Part shown: positions 11,591-24,344 of the stretch, one piece after another
How the letters are laid out: each line of letters begins with the position of its first letter
How positions within the stretch are numbered: position 1 is the stretch's first letter
Assembly: GCA_963932465.1 (NCBI GenBank)
Contig: OZ010792.1
Span: 21,543,632 to 21,607,631 of the forward strand
Source: Maratus speciosus
Taxonomy: Eukaryota > Arthropoda > Arachnida > Araneae > Salticidae
Direction of reading: 5' to 3'
Length of the DNA stretch: 64,000 nucleotides
Program-made: the position numbers and the translations under genes
Notes under the pieces: model-generated
Told to the model about the DNA's origin: nothing
Seen by the model: the letters and a program-made list of their open reading frames with translations, nothing else
Database searches by the model: none

Positions 11591-12260
11591 AATCGACCGA
11601 TTAGTGCCGTGGCTAGTGGACTGGAGCCCCTCGAGACATGGCCTTTTACTATCAATCGATTAAACATTAGATTGTTTCCTTTTTCGCATTCGTCTTTTAT
11701 TCTGTAATCGATTTTCATGGGATACATAATCAGTTGAAGACCTCGATTTTCATGGCCTACATAATGAATTGAAGACCTTGATTTTTGCTTTGCAAGGCGA
11801 TTTTCAGTTCGGCGTCGCTCTTTGGCTTTGGATTTTTCCATATCTAATAATTTGCGCCTACCCATTTTGTAACTTTTTTAATTTTTAACGATTTTATGCC
11901 TTTCTATTACCTATTCAAATAAAAATTCTTCTAAAAGTAAAGAACATCGTTGAATTTCGTTAAAAAAAATAAAATGCGAGCATCATTTGGCCCCATCCTC
12001 GACCGAAAACAACAACCATTTCCAATTGGTTAATAAAACTGTGAATGTGTTTGTTTTACGGAAAACCCCATATAAATCCAATGGATAGAAGATGCGGTGA
12101 AACATCGGAGGGAGAAAAACGTCCATATGTCACGTGACCTTGTCTTGGTTAAAAAAGAGTTTAGTTACCATTGCTCTCTCCATGTTATCTCATCTCGATG
12201 ATTTCAGCATAAAGATAGAACGTTCCTCTGTTACCTTTTCAATCACTCACCCTCCATTAC
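11591..12260. other. Less AT-rich region downstream of candidate exon
   Basis: Base composition is closer to that of coding or transcribed DNA than its surroundings. A minus-strand frame (11587-11865) has a basic, Arg/Lys-rich start (KAKERRRTENRLAKQKSR) but no leucine zipper or other domain follows. A ~36-bp phrase (TCGATTTTCATGG, then CTACATAAT or ATACATAAT, then TTGAAGACC) occurs twice at 11711-11780. This may be the 3' UTR of the gene ending at 11590. Confidence 0.3.
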
Positions 12261-14412
12261 AAAAGTAACAGCAACTTCACTTATTGCTTTATAATTCATA
12301 CTTTATTAATTTAAAGAAAATGTTTTGGTAGGATTTTCGAAAATTTAAATTAAAGTTATTTGATGATATCCTTAAAATGTTTTAATTTTTTTCCCTTTTT
12401 CAATTTGTTCATTTATTTCTTTCCCCTTTTTTACATGAATTGTTTTATGAGCTTTCCAATGTATAATCCACAGTATGATAAAGTTGAAATTTCGGAAATT
12501 CTTTTCATATTTAAGATTTTTGGAAAAAGTTTTGATATTTCGAAATTGTGGAATTTCGATGATTCTTTTCATATTAAGGCAATAGTTTTTCTTTTTGAAA
12601 ATTTTTTTAAATTATTTTTTTTAATGCTTTTATAAGATCTTTGTGTTCGGAACAAGATTACTATTTGTTTACTTTCTTTCACCTTCTGCGTAAACTGTAT
12701 CACAAATTCTCCAATACACAATAGGCAATTTGACTATGTTTTAAAATTTCTGCAATTCACGAAATTTTAGGCCAGATCTCCCCCCCCCCCCCCCCCCACA
12801 CACACACACCCGCTATTATCAGCAAAATTAAATTAATAATAAATAATAATTTAGATGCATTTGTAATTTCAATTATTATTAGTTACTAATTTTTTGTGTA
12901 ATAATACGGGTCTAAATTAGTTAAAACAACTTAAAATAGAGTGGAGGCTTAACTCCTTGAGGGCCGTTTTCCTAATACCCCTTTAGAAGGATATATTATA
13001 TATGTCTCCTAATTTTAATCAAGATTTGCAGCAAAATTTTTAATTAAATTTTACTTTTATAACGTTTGTGGAAAAAGTTGTAAAATTTGGGGGGAAAATT
13101 CTCTAAAAGAAATTAATCAGACAGCTCAAGTAAATTTGTCTGCTTAAAATAACATCTACTTATAATATAACATCTACTTATAATAAGAATAATGTTACGC
13201 CATATTGTTTATTTTGACGGACAATTTAACATCCAAACATCAATTACAAACAGTCTTTCATTTTTCGATAAAATTCTCATCGCAATAGATAACAAAGCTG
13301 TTTAATCCTTTCTATCTTAAAAATGTAGAGTGCGTTAAAAACGATCCGCAGATTAGCAAAATCGTTTAGAAAATTGCTCTTTTGATTTACATAAGAAATG
13401 TTAAATGGCAACATCCTGGAAAACAACAACATCATAAATTAGAAATTAAAAATAATTAATCCATCTTTCGTAATCTTCATCCCAGACTTCCTTAAAACTA
13501 TATATTTACAATGTAATATGTTTTCTTTCACTAATAATTTCAGTTAATCCGGTTTCATCTCTTTTTATGCAATTTTTATTGACTGGGGATTTTCTCATAT
13601 AATGATTCACCCGTCTAGATTTAATTATCAAACGATTTATCTAAACTCTTTTAATTTGAATAATCCGTGTCATTTAGATAAAGCTCTAATTTTATTTGCT
13701 TGTTTTATTTTAGCATTTTGTTCCCTTTAGACGTTGATTCAAAATCTATACTTAGTTTCCATCAATGTAAAACATCTTGTTATCATATTGAAGCGATGAA
13801 AAGAAAATTGTGATTTTTTAACATTGGATTTTTCCTGTTTAATATGAAAGATCAATATTCTATCCGTAGAGGATATTTCTTTAAAACTAGCCGCCCTTGG
13901 CGACCAATTTGGTCTCCCTTAAAATTTATGTTTGAGAAAGCATGCTAAGCATTGTATCATGGTACATTTATTCATAATTTAATTTACTTGGACTCCTTTA
14001 AATATAATTAATATAATCCCTTAAGCTAATATTAGTTTTTGTTGCATTAAAATATCTCAATTTGTTGATTTTCTGTAAGCAAGTAGATCCCATTGGTTTA
14101 CAATGGAAGTCTATGGGAATTTCGTGAAATATTAGGGATATTGCCCATTTGGCTTCCCTTTTGGAGATATATCGCCAAGTAGGAGACAGAACAGGGTTCA
14201 CCCCTATGGTGACCCCCCTCATAGGTATGGAGATGCATTAGATGCTGGTCAATAACCAATGAGATGCGTTTCATACGGGCGTTGCCATTAAACAATTAAT
14301 AAATAATCGCGATTTCTGTGCCACGTACGATAGCGTAATATATATATAGACTAGATAACATTCAAATTTATACATCGGATATTTCCTGATAAATTTACAA
14401 TAAATAAGTAAA
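12261..14412. other. No gene recognised; C-tract at 12781-12797
   Basis: AT-rich DNA interrupted by a run of 17 C bases followed by a short (CA)n at 12798-12808. The stretch 13890-14280 is slightly less AT-rich (phrases such as CTTGGCGACCAATTTGG) and may be an old repeat, but I cannot define its ends. Confidence 0.4.
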
Positions 14413-14640
14413 TACAGTAGAGCCTCGGTTCTAGTTTTTGAATAATTTCTGTTCTCGAATAAGAAATTCGAACGGAATGTGAGTTGGTTCTCAAACAGAA
14501 CAGTAATGAGAGTATTGTCGCCAAATCGGCCGAACGAATGGACATAGCAAAAGCGACCAAAATTCTGTCTTTTTTTTCGTGGAGGAGCTAAGCGCACATA
14601 TATGAGGTATAGTGATCCCAGAATTAACGAATTTAATGCA
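14413..14640 (+). mobile_element. Pogo/Tigger-type left terminus
   Basis: After a TA dinucleotide the sequence CAGTAGAGCCTCGGTTCTAG begins, followed by a TTCTCGAATAAGAAATTCGAA stretch with internal symmetry. This resembles pogo/Tigger termini (CAGT..RAACCTCG). I cannot identify its right end with certainty; a related right terminus is at 23325-23394. Confidence 0.5.
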
Positions 14641-14699
14641 TCTTGAGTTTCTAATAAGAAATATGGCTGAATCCTCTAATTTTTATTTTCTTATATATA

Positions 14700-15478
14700 C
14701 AGGGTGTCCGGTCTCAACGGTGTCCAATTCTTAATGGTGGCTAATTCCTAAACCGTTAGTCATAGACATATAGTTCCAATTACAAAACTGTTTTAAATCA
14801 GGTAAAGAAATATTCTTAAAAAATTACGAAATTTAAATTTTTATACGGTCCCCCGGTTCTATAAGTTATATTTAGTAAAATTTTCCTATTACACTGACAA
14901 GTAAGACAAAAAATGTCCCATTCATATAACGCTAAAATTGAGCGAGTTATGAAACTTTAAAAATACATGACTTATGCCACTTTTCTGCTCTGAAAACAAA
15001 TGAGTTCGGCTTGGCTTTGAGGGATCACATACCAAATGCTTAAAGTATTCGAAGATCTTATTTCATGTGTATCTGCGCTTTGAAAAAAAATCTTACAAGT
15101 ATTACGATTAAGTTAACATTTATTAAGTTTCAAATTGGCTAAAATAACATATGTTTTATTTTGTCAGGATTTGAGACTGTTTCTTTTATGATTTCTTTTA
15201 ATAAAAATTATGTTATTATTATAAGTTTTTATGTTACGTAAGTCGTATGTATACCTTTCCAGTTTAAAATTTATTCTTGAACTTTAACTCACTTTTAAAT
15301 ATCCGATCGAGATTACATTTTGCATACTGGCACAAATCTAATAACAATCTAATATTATTATGATTTTCGGTGATTACCATTTATACTTATTTTACAGGAT
15401 AACACAAAAAATTTCGGATAGATTACCGCCAAGAAGTTTAGGAAAAAGTTTTAGATTAGATAATACAAGACTGCGACT

Positions 15479-15517
<39 letters not shown>

Positions 15518-16640
15518 TTTTATGTATTTTTTTGCACTGGATCCGAAAATTACATTAATTTTTAACCATCATGTCAGGATGTTTCGCAAATCATAAATTG
15601 TCAAATTTAAAGAATAACAAAAATCGGATACTATAAAGTAGAGGAGATGGCTGTGTTTTTTAACTTTTGATAATTGATTTTTACGTACTTTGCACTGAAT
15701 CTGAAAATGACCTTCATTTTTAACCATCACGTTAGAATTTTTTTGCAAATCGAAAATGTGTAAGTTAAAATATAGCGAAAATCTAATACTATAAAACATA
15801 TGTAAAACTTTTTTAGTTTTATTTTATTTATTTTATTTTATTTTATTTTATTTAATAATTTATTCGATATTTTTGCTTATCCTGGGATTCTTACAGCTAA
15901 ATAGCTGAGTGGTCCGATGAGATGAGGGAGGAGATTCAATTTTAACTTTGAAATTTACGAAAAATCCTGATGTGATGGTTAAAAATGAAGGTCAATTTCG
16001 GATTCAGCGGTACAGAATACATAAGAATCAATTATCAAAAGTTAAAAAACATGACATAACCCAACTTTTGCAGGCTAGTGTAATCTAATAATATTTCAAA
16101 ATACGTATCATTTTGTAAAGAATTGAGGCTGCTAATTTAGCATCATTTTATTTAACAAAAATTCTGTTTTTTCCTTTCTTCTTAAATGTTAATTACAAAT
16201 TGTATATTTTATATTAATATGTCAGAATGATTAAAGATTTCAAATTTATATTGCAATGTTAATTTTACTCTCAACCATTTTTTAATATATCTGACGAAAT
16301 TATATTTCGACTAAATTTGTGAATGGCCCCCAATTTGCAGCAAAAAATATGCTCCAACTTTAAACAGCTATTAGTCGGTCAATTTTAATCGTAGAATAAC
16401 AGGGCTTTTGTGTATTACTTGTCAGTGTAAAAGGAAAATTGTACTAAATATAACTTATAGGACCGGGGGATCGTATAAAAATTTAAATTTCGTAATTTTT
16501 TAAGAAATGTTTTTATTGACCCAAATCGCTTTTAAAATATTTCTTTACCTGATTTTAAACATTTTTGTAATTGGAACTATATGTCTGTGACTAACAATTT
16601 CGGAATTAGCCATTGGACACCGTTGAGACCGGACACCCTG
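14700..16640. mobile_element. 1.94-kb DNA element with ~210-bp inverted repeats
   Basis: The element begins CAGGGTGTCCGGTCTCAACG and ends with the inverse, GACCGGACACCCTG, and is flanked by TA on both sides. The inverted arms run about 210 bp (14700-14905 and 16420-16640), including TATACGGTCCCCCGGTTC on the left and its partner GACCGGGGGATCGTATA on the right. The interior holds a 36-base T run (15481-15514), two direct copies of a ~120-bp phrase around TTTTTAACCATCA, and one inverted copy (GATGGTTAAAAATGAAGG). I see no transposase. It behaves like a long-TIR, non-autonomous Tc/mariner-type element. Confidence 0.7.
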
Positions 16641-16877
16641 TATATTTGTTATTATTATTACATACCTGCCAATTTTTGAAAATGGGAAAGTGTAAAATGA
16701 CGCATGAAGAGTATTTCAGATTTTTTAATGACCACATGATCCATGTAGCAGATTTTTTTTAAGTACATAATAGATGAATAATATGAAATACACTGATGCC
16801 CATTATGAGGACTTTCCGATCAGAAAAACATGAAAAACATAACACTCATTAAGAAATTAGTTTTAAAGACATATGCA

Positions 16878-16923
<46 letters not shown>

Positions 16924-17175
16924 AAAATATATTTTTTTAAGAACTCTTGAACAAACACTTATTCAAAGCATGGCTTCATTTTACGTACAATGAAAATTAA
17001 AGGATTTCCTCTGGTCTTTGACAGCTTTATATATCTTCCTTAGATTCAGTATTTCACATTATTAAAAGCAACTTGAAAGTAATTTACAATTTAAGGAAAG
17101 AAAACTTAATCTTGAAAGAAACTTTGCAAAAAAAGTGGAAAAATAAAAAGGCAAAGTGTAAAAGTTTTAAAAAAA
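16641..17175. other. No gene recognised; long T run
   Basis: AT-rich DNA with a ~40-base T run at 16881-16919. It could be the tail of a minus-strand retroposed sequence, but I cannot identify the source. Confidence 0.4.
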
Positions 17176-18110
17176 TCCCTGCCGGCTCGGGCCTACAGGC
17201 GGAGGTAGATTTCGAAGTTAAGTACTAAATTCACCAACAAAACTTAAATCAAGATTAGAGATAAGCCCAGTTCCTTCACTAAGAATGAGCTCTAGGGAGC
17301 TAAACATTTTGTGAAAATTCTAATATACACGAATACACACACGCATGTATATGGAATAGGTTTAAAAATGGCTAAAGCAAATTCAGAGAACCTCAAAGTG
17401 TTAAAATATGTTAATATTTCCATAGTCGGGTTTTTATCATGTTTTAATACGTTTCTTCAAACTCACATGACGTTACATATTCACCTGCTGCGGTCCATTA
17501 TATTTTCAATATTACGCAATATATATATATATATATTATTCGTCAAACTATTTATTTCATTTTGAGTTTTCATGCGGAAATCTTGCATTAGAAAATTAAT
17601 GACGTAATATTCAATTTGTTTTCAATTCGTCAAACTATTTATTTAAGTTAATTTTTCACGTGAAATCTTGCAATAGAAAAACAATTATTGTGGTGAGAAT
17701 TTTATTGTTTTTTTTAATTGTTGGCAACTGCTTAACGAAAAATATTTATTTTTTCCTGTCATTGTTGTGTAAGAGCTGGTTTTATCAGAATCATGTTAAG
17801 ACGGTATTCAAAATTTTGAGCCCTCCCCATTTCCATTCCGTAGGGCCGATTTTGCCCATTTTCAATCCCCGCCGAGATATCAACCATCTCAAAATTGTTG
17901 GCGAGTTTGAAGACGATCCGTGTATTATTGCGACTTTTATCGTGCGGACAAAATTTAGTACATACATACATACATATATATATATAAACTTTTTAGGTGG
18001 GGGTGGTTTTGGGTTCCTGGGGTCCTATAATGAAAAGTTATGAAGGAATTTTTCAAAAGTCGCACCATGGTAACGACTGCAATAGGTAGTATTTCTTACG
18101 AAATCTACCT
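17176..18110 (+). mobile_element. Array-element family, degenerate third copy without the array
   Basis: This copy shares both ends with the elements at 46056-48568 and 51314-52824. The 5' end has a GC-rich hairpin zone followed by GGAGGTAGATTTCG, and the 3' end reads CTGCAATAGGTAG, a short spacer, then GAAATCTACCTAAAA. The TATATATATA tract and the GGTGGTTTTGGGTTCCTGGGG phrase near the 3' end (17975-18025) also match. The 320-bp tandem units are absent. Instead the interior contains the reversed motif module with TGACGTAA at 17600 and CACGTG at 17657. Confidence 0.55.
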
Positions 18111-18687
18111 AAAAATGGACAAAAAATGTAAATACCTAAAAAGTACCTAAAGTATAAAGATTGGTAAGTATGTCATTATTATTACTATTATGTTTTCATG
18201 GGCGCGAAGTACATACACATGCGATATAGTGATAACTAATTTGATGTATTTTGATATTAAAAAATAACGAGTTAATTTGGTAGTCCTGATATTCTAAAAA
18301 ATAAGAAAGGAGACCGCTCTATCTCCTCAATCTCTTTCTCAACTCAGGTTACCCTACAGTTTCATTAATAGGGGCATGGATGAGGCTTTTGTTAACCCTG
18401 GAATAGAATAAAGCATTTTTCTAATGACTCATTTGTCCATCCCAATGTTAAACTTTTATTAAAATGTTATAAAAATGTCATTGTTAAATGTAATGTAGAG
18501 CAGTCCTGTCCAGGGTTTTCGCTGATTTTTGACCAACATTAGCGATTTGACGAATAAGAAATAAAAAACAATAGCTAAATGAAAAAAAAATGTTAGAAAA
18601 TTGATTTGAAACGATTGATTTGAATAGTGATTGGCTTGAAACACTGAAAATTCTATCTTTAACCCTTTATTGTATCCCTTTTTTTTA
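18111..18687. other. No gene recognised
   Basis: AT-rich sequence with no assigned feature. Confidence 0.4.
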
Positions 18688-19997
18688 ACACTTTCCAACA
18701 AAGTTGAAAAGTGTTTATGACTTCGGTTTGTCTGGCCGCCTGCCCGTCTGTCCGTGCTCTAACTCTCGTAAATATACTCGGATACGTTCTGAAATTTTTG
18801 GATGTTAGTGACCTCTACCATAGCACGATCCCTATTTCAAATAAAGTTTCTAGCATGCTTAGTTCATTTACAGGGACAGTCAAAAGTTTTCCGTTAAATT
18901 ACGACCTATCGGAAAAAATCGTTTAAAATGGTTTTTAATGATGTTACACACTTTTAAACATAATGAAACTAATATCCATTTATCTACAGTACTAAAATAT
19001 GCATTATGTAGAATATACGGTGCAAAGAATAGTTATTATTCATTTACAGGGCCACACAAAATAATTCCGTTACAGAACAATGTAGGGGTGGAGGAAATTG
19101 TTTGCGGCGTATTTTAATTATGTTTAATTATTTCATGTATAATGAAATTCATATACGTCGCAGAGGTTTATTATAACTTATTTCATGTATAATACGAAGT
19201 GCATAGCATTTACAGGGACACACAAAAGATTTCAGATACTATATTGTATCCAAAGTACTGTACAGTAGCGATGATTGCTAGAAATGAATTTTTGTGCTTT
19301 TATGTTTCATGATATTTATGCATAGTATATTATGTGTATAAATGTTTCAATTCATATACAGGGCTACACAAAATAATTCGTAATGGTTACTGGGTACGAT
19401 TGCAAATTGCTTAAAGGTGGTTCTTAAATGAGTTATGCATTTTTACGCGGAACTGCATTTGGTTTACTAAGAAATGTTTGTAGAACATAGATAAAAGGAT
19501 ATACAGGGTCACGCAAAGAATTGGATATATGGTCGTCTATAAATGATAATTTCTGGAAATGTGATTTCAGTAGTTTTAAGAGTTACTTTGTGTTAAACTT
19601 TAGCTAAATAGTGACATGTATTAAAGGCACTAGGTTAACTACAGGGCTGTACAAATGTATACAAGTATGTTTTGATCTATTATTATAAATTGCTGAAAGA
19701 GAAATTTCAACCTGTTATGCGTTTTCTTGCTAAACTAAATTTTCCCATTATATAGTATATATGTCAACCTACAGATCAAATACAGGTCTGTTGAAAAGAA
19801 TTGGAATACATATTTGCCTATAGGTGGTAACTGCAGAAATCAGTTTTTCAAATGTTTCATGTGTTTTCTAAAATGTTTACTTAGTTCTCTTATATACCTT
19901 ATTTCTCTAAATAACGAAGTTTTGTTTAAGCATTCAGGAAGTGTTGGAAAGTGTTTCATAATCTATGCTTAACGCATGATTTTTCTTACTAGTTTTT
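18688..19997 (+). mobile_element. Hairpin/TCTG tandem-repeat element, copy A
   Basis: The left end is a 13-bp hairpin (AACACTTTCCAAC / GTTGAAAAGTGTT, one mismatch). It is followed by GTTTGTCTGGCCGCCTGCCC and GTCTGTCCGTGCTCTAACTC. The body is a series of ~140-bp tandem units, each with a TACAGGG(C/A)CACACAAAA core at about 18870, 19050, 19213, 19360 and 19503, becoming less similar to the right. The right end reads GTGTTGGAAAGTGTTTCATA and then CTATGCTTAACGCATGAT. There is no coding capacity. Related copies are at 36799 (+) and 57889 (-). Confidence 0.65.
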
Positions 19998-20339
19998 CAA
20001 TATGTTCTAAAATAACCTAATTTTTTGTAATTGCTTATAAAATAGAAATTCAACTATCCGCTACAGAAGATATAAAAAATAAGTACATTCTAAAGGCCTC
20101 CTAATTGTGCAAATGTTTCAGATATTCTTTTAGCAGTCTAAATAAAAATTCAAAACAGTTATCGTTGATTTACCATTGTGAAAATGTACATTAAAAATTG
20201 CTGGGAGATTTCGACTCTAACCGATAGAAAAAATTGTCCGGCCAATGATACTTTGCTTACAGCTAATAAATAGTATGGTAAATGGCTAATTTCAACACCG
20301 CATTCCAGTAAAACTTTTCCCTATTTGACGCTTGATGCG

Positions 20340-20880
20340 AGTAATTTTGTTTGTGTTTTTCGGCCCGACGCGACGCCGCGCCAGCGCATGGATAATGATT
20401 AACTGAAAAATAGAGAAATACCTATCGCATATTCCTTTCTGTGTTTTTGACTGTTGCTAAACTGAATTGGCGTCGAGTCAATATTGCTATAAATAGAGCG
20501 ATGTAAATGGCACGGTGCGATTGAACATGTAAAGTGACATCAATCGTTCAGCAACGCGGATAAGAATCTCAACTGAATTGCGACGCACACAAAACAAAGT
20601 GCAGAAATTGAGCACTCGCAAATTGGCGAGTCTGATTGCTCGTTTACTCGCCAAATGAAGCATTTTGTCGCGATTTGGCGCAATGGCGAGCGGCAGCGTG
20701 AACTCTGGTCCTGTCCAACCTTTCAGTAGCAGGTGCACATTTCAGTCTCTTGCAAACAACGAAGGGCGCAATATTCGCATGACTCAAAACGTGAAACACT
20801 ATTATCTCATTTAGTAGTGGTAGCAATACACACACATGTTATACGATTCACTTATATCTCACACACCATAAGGCCCCTAC
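20340..20880. other. GC-richer patch, possible MITE or promoter-like sequence
   Basis: Within AT-rich DNA this patch contains CCGACGCGACGCCGCGCCAG, repeated TTGGCG/GGCGAG motifs, inverted CTCGCCAA/TTGGCGAG pairs (20620-20655), and a consensus-like TATAAATAG at 20490. I cannot find paired termini or an open frame that looks coding. It may be a hAT-type MITE or a fossil promoter. The evidence does not decide between them. Confidence 0.3.
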
Positions 20881-20956
20881 GATTCAAGAACTCCATGTAA
20901 AAGTAATTTGCGGAAAATAAAAAATAAACGCATAACTCATAGTAAATTTAGAATTA

Positions 20957-22945
20957 CAGTAAAACTTCCTTAAAGCTACCACGTTCCGTTCCAATAAAAA
21001 TTGGCCGCTTCGAGAGGTGGTCTCTTAATGGAGGTCATCTTTAAATCTAAATTTTAATTGTTGAAGAAAGGTGACAATTAATCTCTCTATTCTAAAAAAA
21101 AGTAACTAACGCCGCCGCCGCCGGTTTTGAATTTTTTGTGACCGGAGGTCTTTCTTCGTTAATATTAAGCAAAATATTGCATACAAAAATATGAAAATCG
21201 GTGGTATTATAGAGAAATGTTTAATAAATACGCTGATGCAGACAGTTTTCAAATCGAAGAATTATTTTAAGAGATATTTAATGCTAAAGTTGGACAAAAT
21301 CGTTCCATTAAAAAAGTTTTATAGGAGCAAAAACTATTCATGAGAATTTAATCATTTTTAGATCATTTTATGCGTTAGAATTTCCCGGTGTGCAGACTGC
21401 ATTTATTTATTTTTTGACGCATTTTTTGAGGTTTTATTTCTATTTTAAATTCAAATTTTCAGCATTTCGAGATATGTTTTTTACATATTTTAGAAAATGG
21501 TATTAATTTAAACTGTTGCCAACTGTATAAACAGCGCAAACAATAATGTTTGCTTCAAATTAAAAATTTATTTACACGTGACTCTTATAAACAGAAAATA
21601 TAAAAAACAGGAACTCATTAAAAATTACGTCACAAAAACTATATTTACACGTGAATTTTAAAAGAGAAAGAATATTGTAAAATAGTAAATTCATTATCAT
21701 GCGTTAGAAGTATTAAATAGGAGAAATTACGTCACATTTCACTTATTACGTAAAATGAACAAAAAATAATATTGCAAAACAGTTTAAATTTAAAAACTGC
21801 GCGAGACATTTATTTGATATTTCGAGATGAACTTTTCAACTATTTTTGTTGCGACAGCGCAAATAATATTTCATTTCTAACAAAAGTATTTTCACGTGAA
21901 TATTAAAAAGAGACAGAAAAGTTTTGTGAAAATTACGTCAGATTAAAAACAATAAATTTAAAGTGTCTTATTTAAAAAAATTTCTTTTCGTTTTGCTAAA
22001 AAATACCGCGAGACAAAGACTCTGTTTACTTAATTCATTTTATATTAGCTTATTTTGAAATGTTTAACTAATTCTATTTAATCAAAGACGGGAACAGCCA
22101 TTGTATCTTTTAACAGCAGCTGATTTGACCTTAAAATTCCCCAATCAAAGAGAAATTAATAGAAACCCGTTTATAGGGAGATCGCCATTGTTTTTTAACT
22201 TATAATTCAATCTTCCGAAATCTTTTTAAAGCCGATCAAGTTAGCGTGCTTTTAGAGTCTGCGGTGTCTGGACGGGGGTTGGCGACGTAGCTCGTAGAGG
22301 TCAGCGCCCCTAGTGTTACTAAAATTTATTTTTCACATTAGGAAAAAATTTAAGTATCAAAACAAAAGTTACATAAGCTAATTACTGCAGAGTTTAAAAA
22401 ATGAATATATTGACGTTTACTTTGAATTTACGGTTTTATCTTTCATAACTTTTCATAACTTCGTGTCCTTTCGATGTTCAGTAAATAAAGGCAATTTTTT
22501 TATAGGAACTAATAATGACGATTTCATTAATTTATCTATTTCTTTGAGCGTTTTCTAAGAGAATAGGGCAGGGGCGAGTTTATTGACCGTCATTCTTAAT
22601 TCGTTATCAGAGTTATATTCCTTGCCTAAAAAGGCACAAAGGGGTTTAAACACATAAATTTACCGGATAAGAAAAATCTAAACTTAGTTTAGAAGTTTGA
22701 TGAATGATGCGCCCTCCGGAATTATTTTTCTAATAAAAGCTTCTTCGAGCAACCAAGAAAAAACGGAATTCGTTTCATTTTCTTCAAAGAAATGAGTCGC
22801 TCATGTAGGGAGTTCAACTGGTATGGTCTCTGAATGGAGGTAAAATTAGTATTGAGCCTATAGGAATAAATTTCGTTCCATGAAAAAATGATCGTTCAGG
22901 GAGGTGGTCGCTTAATGGAGATGATCGCACAGGTAAGTTTCGCTG
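20957..22945. mobile_element. Pogo-type element split by a Helitron
   Basis: The left end is CAGTAAAACTTCCTTAAAGC after a TA at 20955. The right end, read inward, is CAGCGAAACTTACCTGTGCG with TA at 22946. Both arms carry gene-free sequence with matching phrases: GGTGGTCTCTTAATGGAGGT on the left and GGTGGTCGCTTAATGGAGAT on the right. A complete Helitron (21082-22313) sits inside the left arm and must have inserted later. Confidence 0.6.
21082..22313 (+). mobile_element. Helitron family 1, complete copy
   Basis: The element begins TCTCTCTATTCTAAAAAAAA after an A and ends CTAG (22310-22313) before a T, the A/T insertion and 5'-TC / CTRR-3' rule of Helitrons. A palindrome zone (GCGACGTAGCTCG...CGCCCCTAG) precedes the 3' end and is decayed compared with the copy at 54837. 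Near the 5' end lies a (GCC)4 run. The interior carries CACGTG at 21575, 21648 and 21893, alternating with TTACGTCA at 21625, 21727 and 21933. There is no Rep/helicase, so it is non-autonomous. Confidence 0.75.
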
Positions 22946-22969
22946 TACATTTTTCTGAAAATGCAAAGA

Positions 22970-23324
22970 AGTAAAAAATCTTAATCGCGCCTTTAATAGT
23001 AATAATTTAAGCTCGAAAATGTTATAAGTTAAAAAAAAAAAAGAATACTCTAAAATGGATATATACTATATATATATTTTTTTTTTAAGTTAGTAAAGGG
23101 GAACTTCGAAATGGCGCTAAGGAAAGTCTCAAAGGACGACATGCTACGTTGAACAGTCCTGGTGTAGAATACTGTAATGCATTTATTTATTGTATCGTAC
23201 TGTGCTTACACAGCGTATTACTGTTCTATACACTATACAGGGTATTGTTTGAAGCAGGCAAATACTAGGAGTAATTAGCAGGTATAGGAAACAATTTTCA
23301 TATTTCTTAGATTAAAGTTTGATT
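22970..23324. other. No gene recognised
   Basis: AT-rich with a short TA-rich tract at 23061-23077. A phrase around 23110-23170 looks faintly like degraded transposase, but it is too decayed to assign. Confidence 0.3.
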
Positions 23325-23394
23325 CGGGTTTGGACAATTCGGCTCTCGAAAAATGCTTTGGAACCAATTGTGTTTGAGAACCAAGGTGCCACTA
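23325..23394 (-). mobile_element. Pogo/Tigger-type terminus (right end)
   Basis: Read on the minus strand the end is TAGTGGCACCTTGGTTCTCA, followed by CAATTGGTTCCAAAGC and TTCGAGAGCCGAATTG. This resembles the terminus at 14413 and other pogo-type ends. Its partner end is not clear. Confidence 0.4.
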
Positions 23395-24344
23395 CATAAA
23401 GATCGAAATAACTTACTGTGTATAACTCAAAAATGACAACGGTTACTCAATTTTTAACGAAGCTTATCTTCGGATTGCTTTTATTGTGTTTAAATGAAAA
23501 AGACAATCTCAAACCATTTCATTTTTCTGGATTACTCTTCATAATTTTTTTTTGTTCCCAAATGCTGTTTTAGTAGAGATAATGTTAATGCTCATACTTA
23601 CAACTTATTAAAATTTTGATTCGATCCAAACATATCAACAAAAGTTAAAGAACAGACAGAAATACAGATATAATAAAGGTTATCCATGATCATAAATAAA
23701 ACAGTGCAGACAGGTAAAAAAGGGAAAAAAAAGAACACCCCATACTTTTAATCATCAAATTGTCGCAGAGAAAAAGGAAAATAGTCATTCGATTGTAAAT
23801 TATGTGTTCTTTCAATTTATGTTTTTCGCCCTTTAAAGCATAGGCGGCCGCTTCTGTATAGAAATTGCAACAGACTTTGAAATTTTCAGTACGAGTACCT
23901 AATTTAGACATCATGTTTGAATAATTCAGAAAAATTTGCACAGAGATACTAAATCAAAAGTCAATTTGCGAAGTAAATTAAGCAAATTTAAAATTTTGAA
24001 CTTCTAATACGAAATTCATTTTAATAGTGGCAAAACAAACTACTATGGTGGTAGTTTTAGACGGAGTATTTATGACTTAATAAGTGGATTGCGATTCAGC
24101 TCTCTCGTACAAAAATGTTTGTTGCAGTGTACTCTAACACCTCTTGAAGTTTGCCTCACTGATGCTGTATGAATCGCCCTGTATTGTCACTAAGAATGAA
24201 GATGCAAAATACAAAATATTTATTCCAGTAAAAATAGATAAAGAAAATGTTACAAAATTGAAATAAAAATGCCTCTGAAATTCTATTTATACACATTAAT
24301 ATGTACAACATGGAAAAAAATAGATTTTCTAGAAATAGTCGTTA
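23395..24344. other. No gene recognised
   Basis: AT-rich DNA. Short minus-strand frames do not resemble any family I know. Confidence 0.4.

Noticed and set aside
11587..11865. Minus-strand 92-codon frame with a basic RRRTENRLAKQKSR stretch, considered as a bZIP
   Set aside because: No leucine heptads follow the basic part, a 36-bp internal repeat lies in it, and it overlaps the better-supported plus-strand exon end.
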